From: Melaminivora alkalimesophila
Lineage (GTDB): Bacteria > Pseudomonadota > Gammaproteobacteria > Burkholderiales > Burkholderiaceae_C
Length of the DNA: 18,955 bases
Reading direction: 5' to 3'
Assembly: GCF_000282995.1 (NCBI RefSeq)
Contig: NZ_ALEE01000602.1
Location: forward strand, 1-18,955
Shown here: one piece after another, positions 1 to 6,104 of the stretch
Position numbering within the stretch: position 1 is the stretch's first letter
Layout of the letters: each line of letters begins with the position of its first letter
Translations under genes and position numbers: made by a program
Notes under the pieces: generated by a model
What the model was told of the DNA's origin: nothing
Seen by the model: only the letters and a program-made list of their open reading frames with translations
The model's database searches: none

Positions 1-335
1 TAGTGGCAGCCGAGCGCCAGCTCCAGCCCGCCGCCCATGCAGACGCTGTGAATGGCCGCGACCACCGGCTTGGTGGACTGCTCGACGGCCGAGATGACGG
101 TGTGCAGGTTGGGCTCGGCCATCGCCTTGTCGGTGCCGAACTCGGTGATGTCGGCACCGCCGGAGAACGCGCCGCCCGCGCCGGTGATGACGATGGCACG
201 GACATTCGCGTCGGCCTGGGCCTGTTCCAGCCCTTGCACCACGCCCTGGCGGGTCGCCAGGCCCAAGCCGTTGACCGGCGGGTTGTCGAGGGTGATCACG
301 GCCACGTCGCCGTGGACCTGGTATTTGGCGCTCAT
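1..335 (-). CDS. Enoyl-CoA hydratase/isomerase domain, N-terminus of a probable FadB-type multifunctional beta-oxidation protein (partial)
   Basis: The start codon is the ATG at 335-333, preceded on the minus strand by AAGGAA about 8 nt upstream. Only the first 111 residues lie in the window; the gene runs off the left edge. The visible part is a crotonase fold. It has a VITLDNPPVNGLG strand near residues 13-25, an FSGGADITEF segment at 57-66 that forms the first half of the oxyanion hole, and MGGGLELALGCHY at 100-112, where E105 matches the catalytic Glu of FadB-like hydratases. The family hydrates 2-enoyl-CoA in the cytoplasm. The wording of the N-terminus resembles the roughly 700-residue betaproteobacterial proteins that also carry a 3-hydroxyacyl-CoA dehydrogenase domain, but that half is outside the window, so a single-domain hydratase cannot be excluded. 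It has its own promoter and is separated by a terminator from the operon upstream. Confidence 0.85.
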   Translation of the reverse strand, partial: MSAKYQVHGDVAVITLDNPPVNGLGLATRQGVVQGLEQAQADANVRAIVITGAGGAFSGGADITEFGTDKAMAEPNLHTVISAVEQSTKPVVAAIHSVCMGGGLELALGCH

Positions 336-386
336 GCGGGACTTCCTTGGTTCTATGAAGGGAAAAGAACGGTCGTGCGATTTTTC

Positions 387-415
387 ATTGTAGGCAGCTG
401 CGCGCGTTTTGCCAT
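387..415 (-). promoter_or_regulatory. Sigma-70-like promoter of the crotonase gene
   Basis: On the minus strand the -10 box is TACAAT (392-387) and the -35 box is ATGGCA (415-410), separated by 17 nt. They match the consensus at 5 of 6 and 4 of 6 positions. Transcription would begin near 380, giving a leader of about 45 nt before the ATG at 335. The assignment rests on sequence match and position only. Confidence 0.5.
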
Positions 416-421
416 ACCGCT

Positions 422-439
422 TTGTCCCGATCGGGACAA
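422..439. promoter_or_regulatory. Perfect 18-bp palindrome, candidate operator
   Basis: TTGTCCCGATCGGGACAA is identical to its own reverse complement over all 18 bases. It lies directly upstream of the -35 box of the crotonase gene, centred about 50 bp before the predicted start of transcription. It has no A/T run of its own and is separate from the neighbouring terminator hairpin. A perfect even-length palindrome here is typical of a dimeric regulator site, for example of the TetR or GntR type. The regulator is not in the window and the identity of the site is inferred. Confidence 0.5.
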
Positions 440-445
440 GGCATG

Positions 446-481
446 AAAAAAGGCGCTGCCTGCCCCGGGCAGCGCAGCGCC
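446..481 (-). terminator. Intrinsic terminator of the catabolic operon
   Basis: The left arm GGCGCTGC (452-459) pairs with GCAGCGCC (474-481), and inside it CTGCC (460-464) pairs with GGCAG (468-472). This gives 13 base pairs with one bulged base. On the minus strand the stem is followed by six T residues (451-446). It begins 29 nt after the stop codon of the isomerase gene, where a Rho-independent terminator is expected. Confidence 0.85.
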
Positions 482-509
482 TTGCCGAGCCGGGCGGCCC
501 GCTTTTTCG

Positions 510-1160
510 TCAGGCCGCGTCCGGCTGCCGGTCCGGCGCCGCCTGCTGGAACGCCGGCAGTTCCTCGCAGGCCGCGGCGATGCGCTGGATGGTCGGGTAG
601 GCGTCCAGCGGGCACTGGAAGCGCCGGGCGTTGAAGACCTGCGGCACCAGGCAGCAGTCGGCCATGCCGGGCGCATCGCCATGGCAGAAGCGCCCCGTGT
701 CCGCGCTGCGCGCGAGCATGTCCTCCACCGCCTGCAGGCCCAGCGCCACCCAGTGCGCGTACCAGGCGTTCTTGGCCGCGTCATCGGCGCCGAGTTCGTT
801 CTTCAGGTAGCCCAGCACACGCAGGTTGTTCAGCGGGTGCAGGTCGCAGGCGATGGCCTGCGACAGCGCCCGCACCCGGGCACGCGCCACCGCCCCCTGC
901 GGCAGCAGCGCCGGCCCCCCATAGGCCTCGTCCAGGTATTCCAGGATCGCCAGCGACTGCGTCAGCACGGCGCCGTCCTCGGTCTGCAACGCCGGCACCA
1001 GCCCCTGGGGGTTCAGCGCGCGGTAGGGCGCCTGGTGTTGCTCGCCGCCGCCCTTGAGCAGGTGCACGGGCAGGGTCTGGTAGGCCAGCCCCTTGAGCCC
1101 GAGCGCGATGCGCACGCGGTAGGCGGCCGAGCTGCGGAAATAGGAATAAAGCTTGAGCAT
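510..1160 (-). CDS. maiA: Zeta-class glutathione S-transferase, maleylacetoacetate/maleylpyruvate isomerase
   Basis: This 216-residue protein has the usual length of the family. The zeta-class glutathione site is clear: SSAAYRVRIAL at residues 10-20 (S11 in the catalytic serine position), NPQGLVPAL at 50-58, and QSLAILEYLDEAY at 68-80. HPLNNLRVLGYL at 108-119 belongs to the C-terminal helical domain. Known members use glutathione to turn the cis ring-opening product (maleylacetoacetate or maleylpyruvate) into the trans form, which an FAH-family hydrolase then cleaves; such a hydrolase is encoded upstream in the same operon. Sequence alone does not tell maleylacetoacetate from maleylpyruvate (NagL-like) isomerase. 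The ATG at 1160 is preceded by GAGG and lies 26 nt after the DctM stop. It is the last gene before the terminator, so it is separated from the other enzymes by the transporter genes. Confidence 0.88.
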   Translation of the reverse strand: MLKLYSYFRSSAAYRVRIALGLKGLAYQTLPVHLLKGGGEQHQAPYRALNPQGLVPALQTEDGAVLTQSLAILEYLDEAYGGPALLPQGAVARARVRALSQAIACDLHPLNNLRVLGYLKNELGADDAAKNAWYAHWVALGLQAVEDMLARSADTGRFCHGDAPGMADCCLVPQVFNARRFQCPLDAYPTIQRIAAACEELPAFQQAAPDRQPDAA

Positions 1161-1186
1161 GGACCTCGGAGTCTTCCGTACGAAAT

Positions 1187-2509
1187 TCAGTTGAGGGCGT
1201 GGACCAGCCACAGCGACAGCCCGGGCACCAGCACCAGCAGCGCCGTGCGCACCAGGTCCGAGACGATGAAGGGCAGCGTGCCCCGGTAGGTTTCCTTCAT
1301 CGGCACGTCCCGCGCCAGGCTGTTGATGATGAAAAGGTTCATCCCCACCGGCGGCGTGATCAGGCCGATCTCCACCACCATCAGCGCCAGCACGCCGAAC
1401 CAGATCGCCTTGTCGGTCGGGTTCAGGCCCCAGTAGTCCAGGCCCATCACCACCGGCAGGAAGATCGGGATGGTCAGCAGGATCATGGACAGGCTGTCCA
1501 TGACACAGCCCAGCACCAGGTAGATCAGGATGATCGCCACCAGCACCAGCATCGGCGACAGCCCGGCGCCCAGCACCCACTGCGCCACCGCGGCGGGCAT
1601 CTGCGAGAGCGCGAAGAAGGCGTTGAGCAGGTCCGCCCCCAGCAGGATGAGAAAGATCATGGCCGTCGCCGATGCGGTATCGAGCCCCGCCTGGAGGAAG
1701 CCCTCCCAGCTCAGCTCGCGCGTGAGGAGCGCAAGCGCACCCGTAGCCATGGTGCCGATGGCCGCCGCCTCGGTGGGTGTGAAGATGCCGCCATAGATGC
1801 CGCCGATCACCGTGACGAACACCGCCACGATGGGCCAGACCTCGCGCAGCGTCTGCCAGCGCTCGGGCCAGCCCATGCGCGGCGCCGCCGGGCCGCTGCC
1901 GGGCGACAGGCGCACGTAGATGGCGATGGCCGCCATGTAGCCCCCCATCGCCAGCAGGCCCGGCACCAGCGCCGCCATGAACATCGAGGCCACGTTCTGC
2001 TCGGCGAGCACGGCGTAGATCACCAGCACCACCGAGGGCGGGATCAGGATGCCGAGCGTGCCGCCGGCGGCCAGCGCGCCGGTGGCGAGCGCCGGCGAAT
2101 AGCGGTAGCGGCGCAGTTCCGGCAGCGCGACCTGGCCCATGGTCGCCGCCGTGGCAAGCGAGGAGCCGCAGATCGCACCAAAGCCCGCGCAGGCCCCCAC
2201 CGCGCTCATCGCCACCCCGCCGCGGTAGTGCCCGAGGAAGGCGTTGGTCGCGCGAAACAGCCGCCGCGACAGCCCGCCGCGCGAGGCCAGGTTGCCCATC
2301 AGCAGGAACAGCGGCACCACCGACAGGTCGTAGACCGAGTAGCGCGCAAACGCCATGGTCTTGACGTAGTTCAGCAGCGGATTCCAACCCGAGACCAACG
2401 CATAGCCGATCGCCCCGGACAGCAGCATCGCCATGGCGATGTGCACGCGCAGCACCAGCAGCACGAGCACCAGCACGCCCATCGCGGCGCCGATCGCCAC
2501 CCCGCTCAC
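1187..2509 (-). CDS. dctM: TRAP transporter large permease subunit DctM
   Basis: This is a very hydrophobic 440-residue inner-membrane protein of the DctM family, which forms the sodium-coupled transport channel of TRAP importers. Visible family features are the segment VPLFLLMGNLASRGGLSRRLF, the glycine-rich stretch around SAVGACAGFGAICGSS, the segment GTLGILIPPSVVLVIYAVLAEQ, and GLITPPVGMNLFI near the C-terminus. I chose the GTG start at 2509-2507 because it overlaps the DctQ stop in a GTGA arrangement and has GGAGG 5 nt upstream; the next Met is 9 codons later. The 4-bp overlap implies translational coupling with DctQ. Substrate specificity lies in DctP, so the cargo is inferred from the enzymes around it, probably an aromatic or other organic acid. 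Confidence 0.92.
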   Translation of the reverse strand: MSGVAIGAAMGVLVLVLLVLRVHIAMAMLLSGAIGYALVSGWNPLLNYVKTMAFARYSVYDLSVVPLFLLMGNLASRGGLSRRLFRATNAFLGHYRGGVAMSAVGACAGFGAICGSSLATAATMGQVALPELRRYRYSPALATGALAAGGTLGILIPPSVVLVIYAVLAEQNVASMFMAALVPGLLAMGGYMAAIAIYVRLSPGSGPAAPRMGWPERWQTLREVWPIVAVFVTVIGGIYGGIFTPTEAAAIGTMATGALALLTRELSWEGFLQAGLDTASATAMIFLILLGADLLNAFFALSQMPAAVAQWVLGAGLSPMLVLVAIILIYLVLGCVMDSLSMILLTIPIFLPVVMGLDYWGLNPTDKAIWFGVLALMVVEIGLITPPVGMNLFIINSLARDVPMKETYRGTLPFIVSDLVRTALLVLVPGLSLWLVHALN

Positions 2510-3048
2510 CGCCGCCTCCGGGCGTTGCCCAGCTGCACCCACGCCGTGTAGAGCGCGGTGAGCGCCAACAGGCCGAAGCCCGGGGCGATGGTCAGGTGCG
2601 CCCACCACAGCGGCCAGCCGAGGATCATCGAGGTCTCGCCGGTGGCGTAGGTGTCCCAGGCGCCCATGGCGCTGCGCCAGGCAAGCCACGCCGCCGCCAG
2701 CGCCAGCAGCAGCGCCGCGGCGGTGTCCAGCCAGGCGCGCAGGCGCGGGCCGGCACGCAGCGTGAAGAAATCCACGATGACGTGCGCGCCCTTCATCTGC
2801 GCATACGGCAGGAAGGCAGCGATGGCCAGCGAGCAGGCCACCTGCACCATCTCCACGTCGCCCAGCACGGGCGAATCGAACAGGGCGCGCCCGAGCACGC
2901 TCCAGGTCGAGAGCACGCACACCGCCAGCAGCAGCGCCACGCCGCCCAGCGCCGACAGCCGGGACCACGCCAGCAGGAAACGCCCCACGGCATCCTGCGG
3001 CGCCAGGGGCTCGGACGCACCCTCCGGGGCGCTGGAAGCATCGACCAT
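2506..3048 (-). CDS. dctQ: TRAP transporter small permease subunit DctQ
   Basis: This 180-residue protein has four predicted membrane helices, at about residues 31-50, 64-80, 105-123 and 144-165. That is the DctQ layout. Family-typical stretches are WSVLGRALFDSPVLGDVEM around 49-67 and PYAQMKGAHVIVDFF around 81-95. It pairs with DctM in the inner membrane. The N-terminal 25 residues are polar and rich in Ala, Ser and Pro. The start is the ATG at 3048-3046; an AAGG lies about 9 nt upstream. It follows dctP after a 64-nt gap that can fold into a hairpin, and its stop overlaps the dctM start. Confidence 0.88.
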   Translation of the reverse strand: MVDASSAPEGASEPLAPQDAVGRFLLAWSRLSALGGVALLLAVCVLSTWSVLGRALFDSPVLGDVEMVQVACSLAIAAFLPYAQMKGAHVIVDFFTLRAGPRLRAWLDTAAALLLALAAAWLAWRSAMGAWDTYATGETSMILGWPLWWAHLTIAPGFGLLALTALYTAWVQLGNARRRR

Positions 3049-3066
3049 GGTGTCAGCCTTCGTCGC

Positions 3067-3109
3067 GGGCGGCAGGCAGCAGCCGCGGCGCCACCGCCCT
3101 GCCCCGCCC
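3067..3109 (-). other. GC-rich hairpin between dctP and dctQ
   Basis: GGGCGGCAGG (3067-3076) can pair with CCTGCC (3098-3103) and GCCC (3106-3109), with a two-base bulge, and the enclosed sequence is also self-complementary. There is no T run after it, so it is not a classical terminator. Hairpins placed just after binding-protein genes can protect the 3' end of that part of the mRNA, leaving more of it than of the permease part. That role is inferred. Confidence 0.35.
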
Positions 3110-3112
3110 TTC

Positions 3113-4141
3113 TTACTTCCGTTCGGCGTACTTGGCCGACAGGGCGCGCGCGTCCTCGACCATGGCCTTGCCGTCGTAGCCCTTGGCCGTGACTTCCTTG
3201 ATCCAGTCATCCGTCACGCGCGCGGTGGCCTTCTGGAAGCCCTCGACCTCGGCGGCGCCGATGGTGTTGAACTGGTTGCCGCGCTCCTCGGCCTGCTTGC
3301 GCGCGGGCGGCGCCGACGCGTCCCAGGCGCGGCCGATGGAGGCGGAGAATTCGGCGCCGGAGTTGGCGTCGATCACCTTCTTCAGCTCGGGCGGCAGGCT
3401 GTCGTACTTCGCCTGGTTCATGGCGATGGTGAACAGCGTCGTGTACAGCCCCGGCTGCGGCGCGTTGATCTCCGAGTGGTACTTGGTCATCTCGTGCAGC
3501 TTCATGGTCGGGATGACCTCCCAGGGCAGCACGTAGCCGTCGACCACGCCCTTGGAGACGGCATCGGGCACCTGCGGCATGGGCATGCCCACCGGCGTCG
3601 CGCCCAGCGCCGCCACCATCTTGTTGGTCAGGCGCGTGGGCGCGCGCATCTTCAGGCCCTTGAGGTCCGACACCTTGGTGATGGGCCGCTTGTTGTTGTG
3701 CAGGTGGCCGCGATCGTGCACGTTGAAGGCCAGGGGCTTGACGCCCGCAAAATCCTTCTGGCCGTACTTCTCGTAGATCTCCCAGGCGGCGCGGCTGCCG
3801 CCCTCGGCGTCCTTGGTCAGGAAGGGCAGCTCCATGACCTCCATGGACGGGAAGCGCCCGGCCGTGTAGCCCGGCAGCGTCCAGACCACGTCCGCCACGC
3901 CGTCGATGGCCTGCTGGATCAGCTGCGCCGGCGTGCCGCCCAGCTGCATGGCCGGGTAGATCTGGCACTGCAGCTGGTTGTTCGACTCCTTGGCGATCTT
4001 CGCACACCAGGGCTCCAGCACTTTTTGCTGGCTCATGGCGGTGGGCGGCCAGAAGTGCGCCACCTTCAGCACGATGGGCTGCTGGGCGTGGGCCGCCAGG
4101 GCGGCGGTGGCGAAGGCAACGGCAGCGAGGGTTTGCTTCAT
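3113..4141 (-). CDS. dctP: TRAP transporter periplasmic solute-binding protein DctP
   Basis: This 342-residue protein begins with a clear Sec signal peptide: MKQTLAAVAFATAALAAHA, with probable cleavage after A19. The mature part is a DctP-family binding protein. MQLGGTPAQLIQQAIDGVADVVW (about 65-87) and LKGLKMRAPTRLTNKM (160-174) are typical, and R166 sits at the position of the conserved Arg that binds the substrate carboxylate in this family. The conserved PMPQVPDAVSKGVVDGYVLPW lies around residues 187-207. The protein would capture an organic acid in the periplasm and deliver it to DctQM. The ATG at 4141 has AGGAG 8 nt upstream. It sits directly after the FAH-family gene, within the catabolic operon, so the ligand is probably the operon's substrate. 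The exact ligand cannot be read from the sequence. Confidence 0.92.
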   Translation of the reverse strand: MKQTLAAVAFATAALAAHAQQPIVLKVAHFWPPTAMSQQKVLEPWCAKIAKESNNQLQCQIYPAMQLGGTPAQLIQQAIDGVADVVWTLPGYTAGRFPSMEVMELPFLTKDAEGGSRAAWEIYEKYGQKDFAGVKPLAFNVHDRGHLHNNKRPITKVSDLKGLKMRAPTRLTNKMVAALGATPVGMPMPQVPDAVSKGVVDGYVLPWEVIPTMKLHEMTKYHSEINAPQPGLYTTLFTIAMNQAKYDSLPPELKKVIDANSGAEFSASIGRAWDASAPPARKQAEERGNQFNTIGAAEVEGFQKATARVTDDWIKEVTAKGYDGKAMVEDARALSAKYAERK

Positions 4142-4173
4142 GGCTTGGTCTCCTGGGAGGGTGGGATGGCGGC

Positions 4174-5187
4174 TCAGGGCGCGCTCTGGGTATCGACCTC
4201 GTTTTCGATGGTGCCGAAGATGCTGCGGCCCGCGCCGTCCAGCATCTCGATGCGCACCACGTCGCCGTGGTCCATGAACGGCGTCTTCGGCTGGCCCTGC
4301 TCGATGGTCTCGTAGGTACGCACCTCGGCCAGGCAGCAATAGCCCACCCCGCCGTTGTCGATCGACGAGCCCCAAAGGCTCCCCTGCTTGTTCGAGACCG
4401 TGCCCGAGCCGATGATGGAGCCGGCGCACAGAGTGCGCGTCCTCGCCGCATGGGCCACCAGCTGGCCGAAGTCGAAGGTCATGTCCACGCCGGCATTGGG
4501 CTTGCCGAACAGCTTGCCGTTCAGGTGCACCAGAAGCGGCAGGTGCAGCTTGGAATCCCGCCAAGCGTCGCCCAGCTCGTCCGGCGTCACGGCCACGGGG
4601 CTGAAAGCGCTGGCCGGCTTGCTCTGAAAGAAGCCGAAGCCCTTGGCCAGCTCGCCCGGGATCAGGCCGCGCAGCGACACATCGTTGACCAGCATCACCA
4701 GGCGGATCGCGCGGGCCGCCTGTTCGGGCGTCGCGCCCATGGGCACATCGCCGGTCACGACGGTGACCTCGGCCTCGAAATCGATGCCCCACTCCTTCCT
4801 GGCCACCACCTTGCCCCTGGGCGGCAAAAAGCCGTCGCTGCCGCCCTGGTACATCAGCGGGTCGGTGTAGAAGCTCTCGGGCACCTCGGCACCGCGCGCC
4901 TTGCGCACGAGCTCCACGTGGTTGATGTAGGCCGAACCGTCGGCCCACTGCCAAGTGCGCGGCAGCGGCGAGTGGCAGGCGGCCTCGACGAAGGGCTCGC
5001 CCTCGATGGAGCCGCTGTTCAGGGCTTCGTAGACCTGGCGCAGCTGCGGCTCGACGCTGTCCCAGTCGTCGAGCGCGGCCAGCATCGTGCGGGCGATGGA
5101 AGGAACGGCGCGCTGGCGCTGCAGGTCACGGCTGACGACGACCAGCGTACCGTCGCGGCCGCCTTGCTGGAGAGTGGCAAGTTTCAT
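4174..5187 (-). CDS. Fumarylacetoacetate hydrolase (FAH) family protein
   Basis: This 337-residue protein belongs to the FAH family, cytoplasmic metal-dependent hydrolases that cleave C-C bonds in 2,4-diketo acids such as fumarylacetoacetate or fumarylpyruvate. Expected metal ligands are visible: DFEAEVTVVTGDVPMG at 136-151 supplies E138 and E140, and MLVNDVSLRGL at 165-175 supplies D169. FGFFQSKPASAFSP (184-197) and AGSIIGSGTVSN (255-266) are characteristic of the longer FAH subgroup with an extra N-terminal domain. In this operon it would act after the zeta-class GST on the ring-opening product. The substrate could be fumarylpyruvate, fumarylacetoacetate or a substituted analogue. The ATG at 5187 begins MKLATLQQGG. 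The gap upstream to the VOC gene (84 nt) is the longest within the operon. Confidence 0.88.
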   Translation of the reverse strand: MKLATLQQGGRDGTLVVVSRDLQRQRAVPSIARTMLAALDDWDSVEPQLRQVYEALNSGSIEGEPFVEAACHSPLPRTWQWADGSAYINHVELVRKARGAEVPESFYTDPLMYQGGSDGFLPPRGKVVARKEWGIDFEAEVTVVTGDVPMGATPEQAARAIRLVMLVNDVSLRGLIPGELAKGFGFFQSKPASAFSPVAVTPDELGDAWRDSKLHLPLLVHLNGKLFGKPNAGVDMTFDFGQLVAHAARTRTLCAGSIIGSGTVSNKQGSLWGSSIDNGGVGYCCLAEVRTYETIEQGQPKTPFMDHGDVVRIEMLDGAGRSIFGTIENEVDTQSAP

Positions 5188-5220
5188 GAGACTTTCAGGG
5201 CTTGGGTGAAAGGGCTTGCG

Positions 5221-5263
5221 CCCCTGCGGGGCCGACCCCGGGGGCGGCGTGGCGGAGCCGGGG
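5221..5263. other. Very GC-rich spacer with inverted repeats between the VOC and FAH genes
   Basis: The spacer 5188-5271 holds CCCCTGCGGGG (5221-5231) and, after it, CCCCGG (5236-5241) facing CCGGGG (5258-5263). Both are short stems without a T run. They could mark an mRNA processing point or a copy of a dispersed intergenic repeat; neither can be tested from this window alone. Confidence 0.3.
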
Positions 5264-5271
5264 ACGCCCGC

Positions 5272-5820
5272 TCAACGGGGCTGTCCCGAGCCGTCGTGCA
5301 TCCAGCGCGCGTGCTGCGGTGCCTTCTTGGTGCGGTCCCACTCCTCGAGCATCTCCCACTTGACCTCGTCGAGGGCCTTGCTCATCGCCGGCGTGGTGGT
5401 GTCCACGGCCAGCTCCAGGCGGTGGCCCGAGGGGTCGCGAAAGTAGATCGACTGGAACAGCGTGTGGTCGACCGGGCCGAGGACCTCGATGCCATCGGCC
5501 TCCATGCGCGCCTTGACCTGCATCATGGTCTCCATCGACTCCACCTTCAGCGCCAGATGCTGCGTCCAGGCAGGCGTGTTGGCATCCGCCGGGCTGAGCA
5601 TCTCGTCCTTGGTGGGCAGCTCGAAGAAAGCAAGGATGTTGCCGCCTCCCAGGTCCAGGAAGATGTGCATGTACGGGTCCGGCTCCTTGGTGGACGGGAC
5701 CTCGTCCTCCGCAATGGCCAGGATGAAATCCATGTCGAGGTACTTCTTGTACCACTCCACGGTCTGCTTCGCGTTCTTGCAACGGTAGGCGACATGGTGG
5801 ACGCCACGAACGATGGACAT
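5272..5820 (-). CDS. VOC-superfamily (glyoxalase/extradiol dioxygenase fold) metalloprotein
   Basis: This 182-residue protein has the two beta-alpha-beta-beta-beta modules of the vicinal oxygen chelate fold. GVHHVAYRCKN (6-16) opens module 1, FLDLGGGNILAFFEL (54-68) closes it, TQHLALKVES (86-95) opens module 2, and FRDPSGHRLELAV (127-139) closes it. Four residues stand where VOC enzymes bind metal: H8 (or H9), E67, H88 and E136, an H-E-H-E set like that of bacterial glyoxalase I. Extradiol dioxygenases of the same fold use two His and one Glu. A C-terminal tail of about 40 residues, rich in Trp and charged residues, follows. In this operon, between an aromatic hydroxylase and the isomerase and hydrolase of ring-opening products, a ring-cleaving dioxygenase is the most attractive role; isomerase or hydrolase are alternatives. 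The ATG at 5820 has AAGGAGA upstream. Confidence 0.8.
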   Translation of the reverse strand: MSIVRGVHHVAYRCKNAKQTVEWYKKYLDMDFILAIAEDEVPSTKEPDPYMHIFLDLGGGNILAFFELPTKDEMLSPADANTPAWTQHLALKVESMETMMQVKARMEADGIEVLGPVDHTLFQSIYFRDPSGHRLELAVDTTTPAMSKALDEVKWEMLEEWDRTKKAPQHARWMHDGSGQPR

Positions 5821-5852
5821 GAGGGTCTCCTTGGGTGGGCGGTTGGAAGGGC

Positions 5853-6077
5853 TCAGAGGCTGCCGCGCGCGATGCGCATCGCCTCGCGCAGCACGCCGAT
5901 ATCCCCGATGTGGTTGGCCAGCAGCAGGATCAGGCGGGCGTTGACGGTCTCGCTTTGCTCGTCGCTCAGGCCCTGGTGCATCTCGATCAGGGCCTCGTAG
6001 AAGTCGTCCCCCGGCGTGTAGGCCTGGAAGTAGCGCTTGCCGGGCTCGTGCAGGTTGGGCTGGGTGATCAGGGGCAT
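5853..6077 (-). CDS. DUF2783 domain protein
   Basis: This is a small acidic protein of 74 residues, starting MPLITQPNL. It reads as the DUF2783 family, which has no established function that I know of. Visible features are GDDFYEALIEMHQGLS near the centre and a helix rich in Leu, Asn and His (RLILLLANHIGDIGVLREAM). There is no signal peptide or membrane segment. The ATG at 6077 is preceded by AAGAGAG; an in-frame GTG five codons upstream (6092) is less convincing. It lies 27 nt after the FAD hydroxylase gene and 32 nt before the VOC gene. Its size and constant neighbour suggest a partner or accessory subunit of the hydroxylase, but that is inference. Confidence 0.8.
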   Translation of the reverse strand: MPLITQPNLHEPGKRYFQAYTPGDDFYEALIEMHQGLSDEQSETVNARLILLLANHIGDIGVLREAMRIARGSL

Positions 6078-6104
6078 GGCATCTCTCTTCACGGTCGCGC
6101 CTGG

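Noticed and set aside
4267..6000. Long plus-strand open frame of 577 codons across the FAH and VOC genes
   Set aside because: It is the antisense shadow of two well-recognised genes in high-GC DNA. Its protein is rich in His, Arg and Gly repeats with no recognisable domain and crosses the real gene boundaries.
6078..6092. GTG start for the DUF2783 protein
   Set aside because: The in-frame GTG at 6092 has no good ribosome binding site, while the ATG at 6077 follows AAGAGAG and gives the usual family length.
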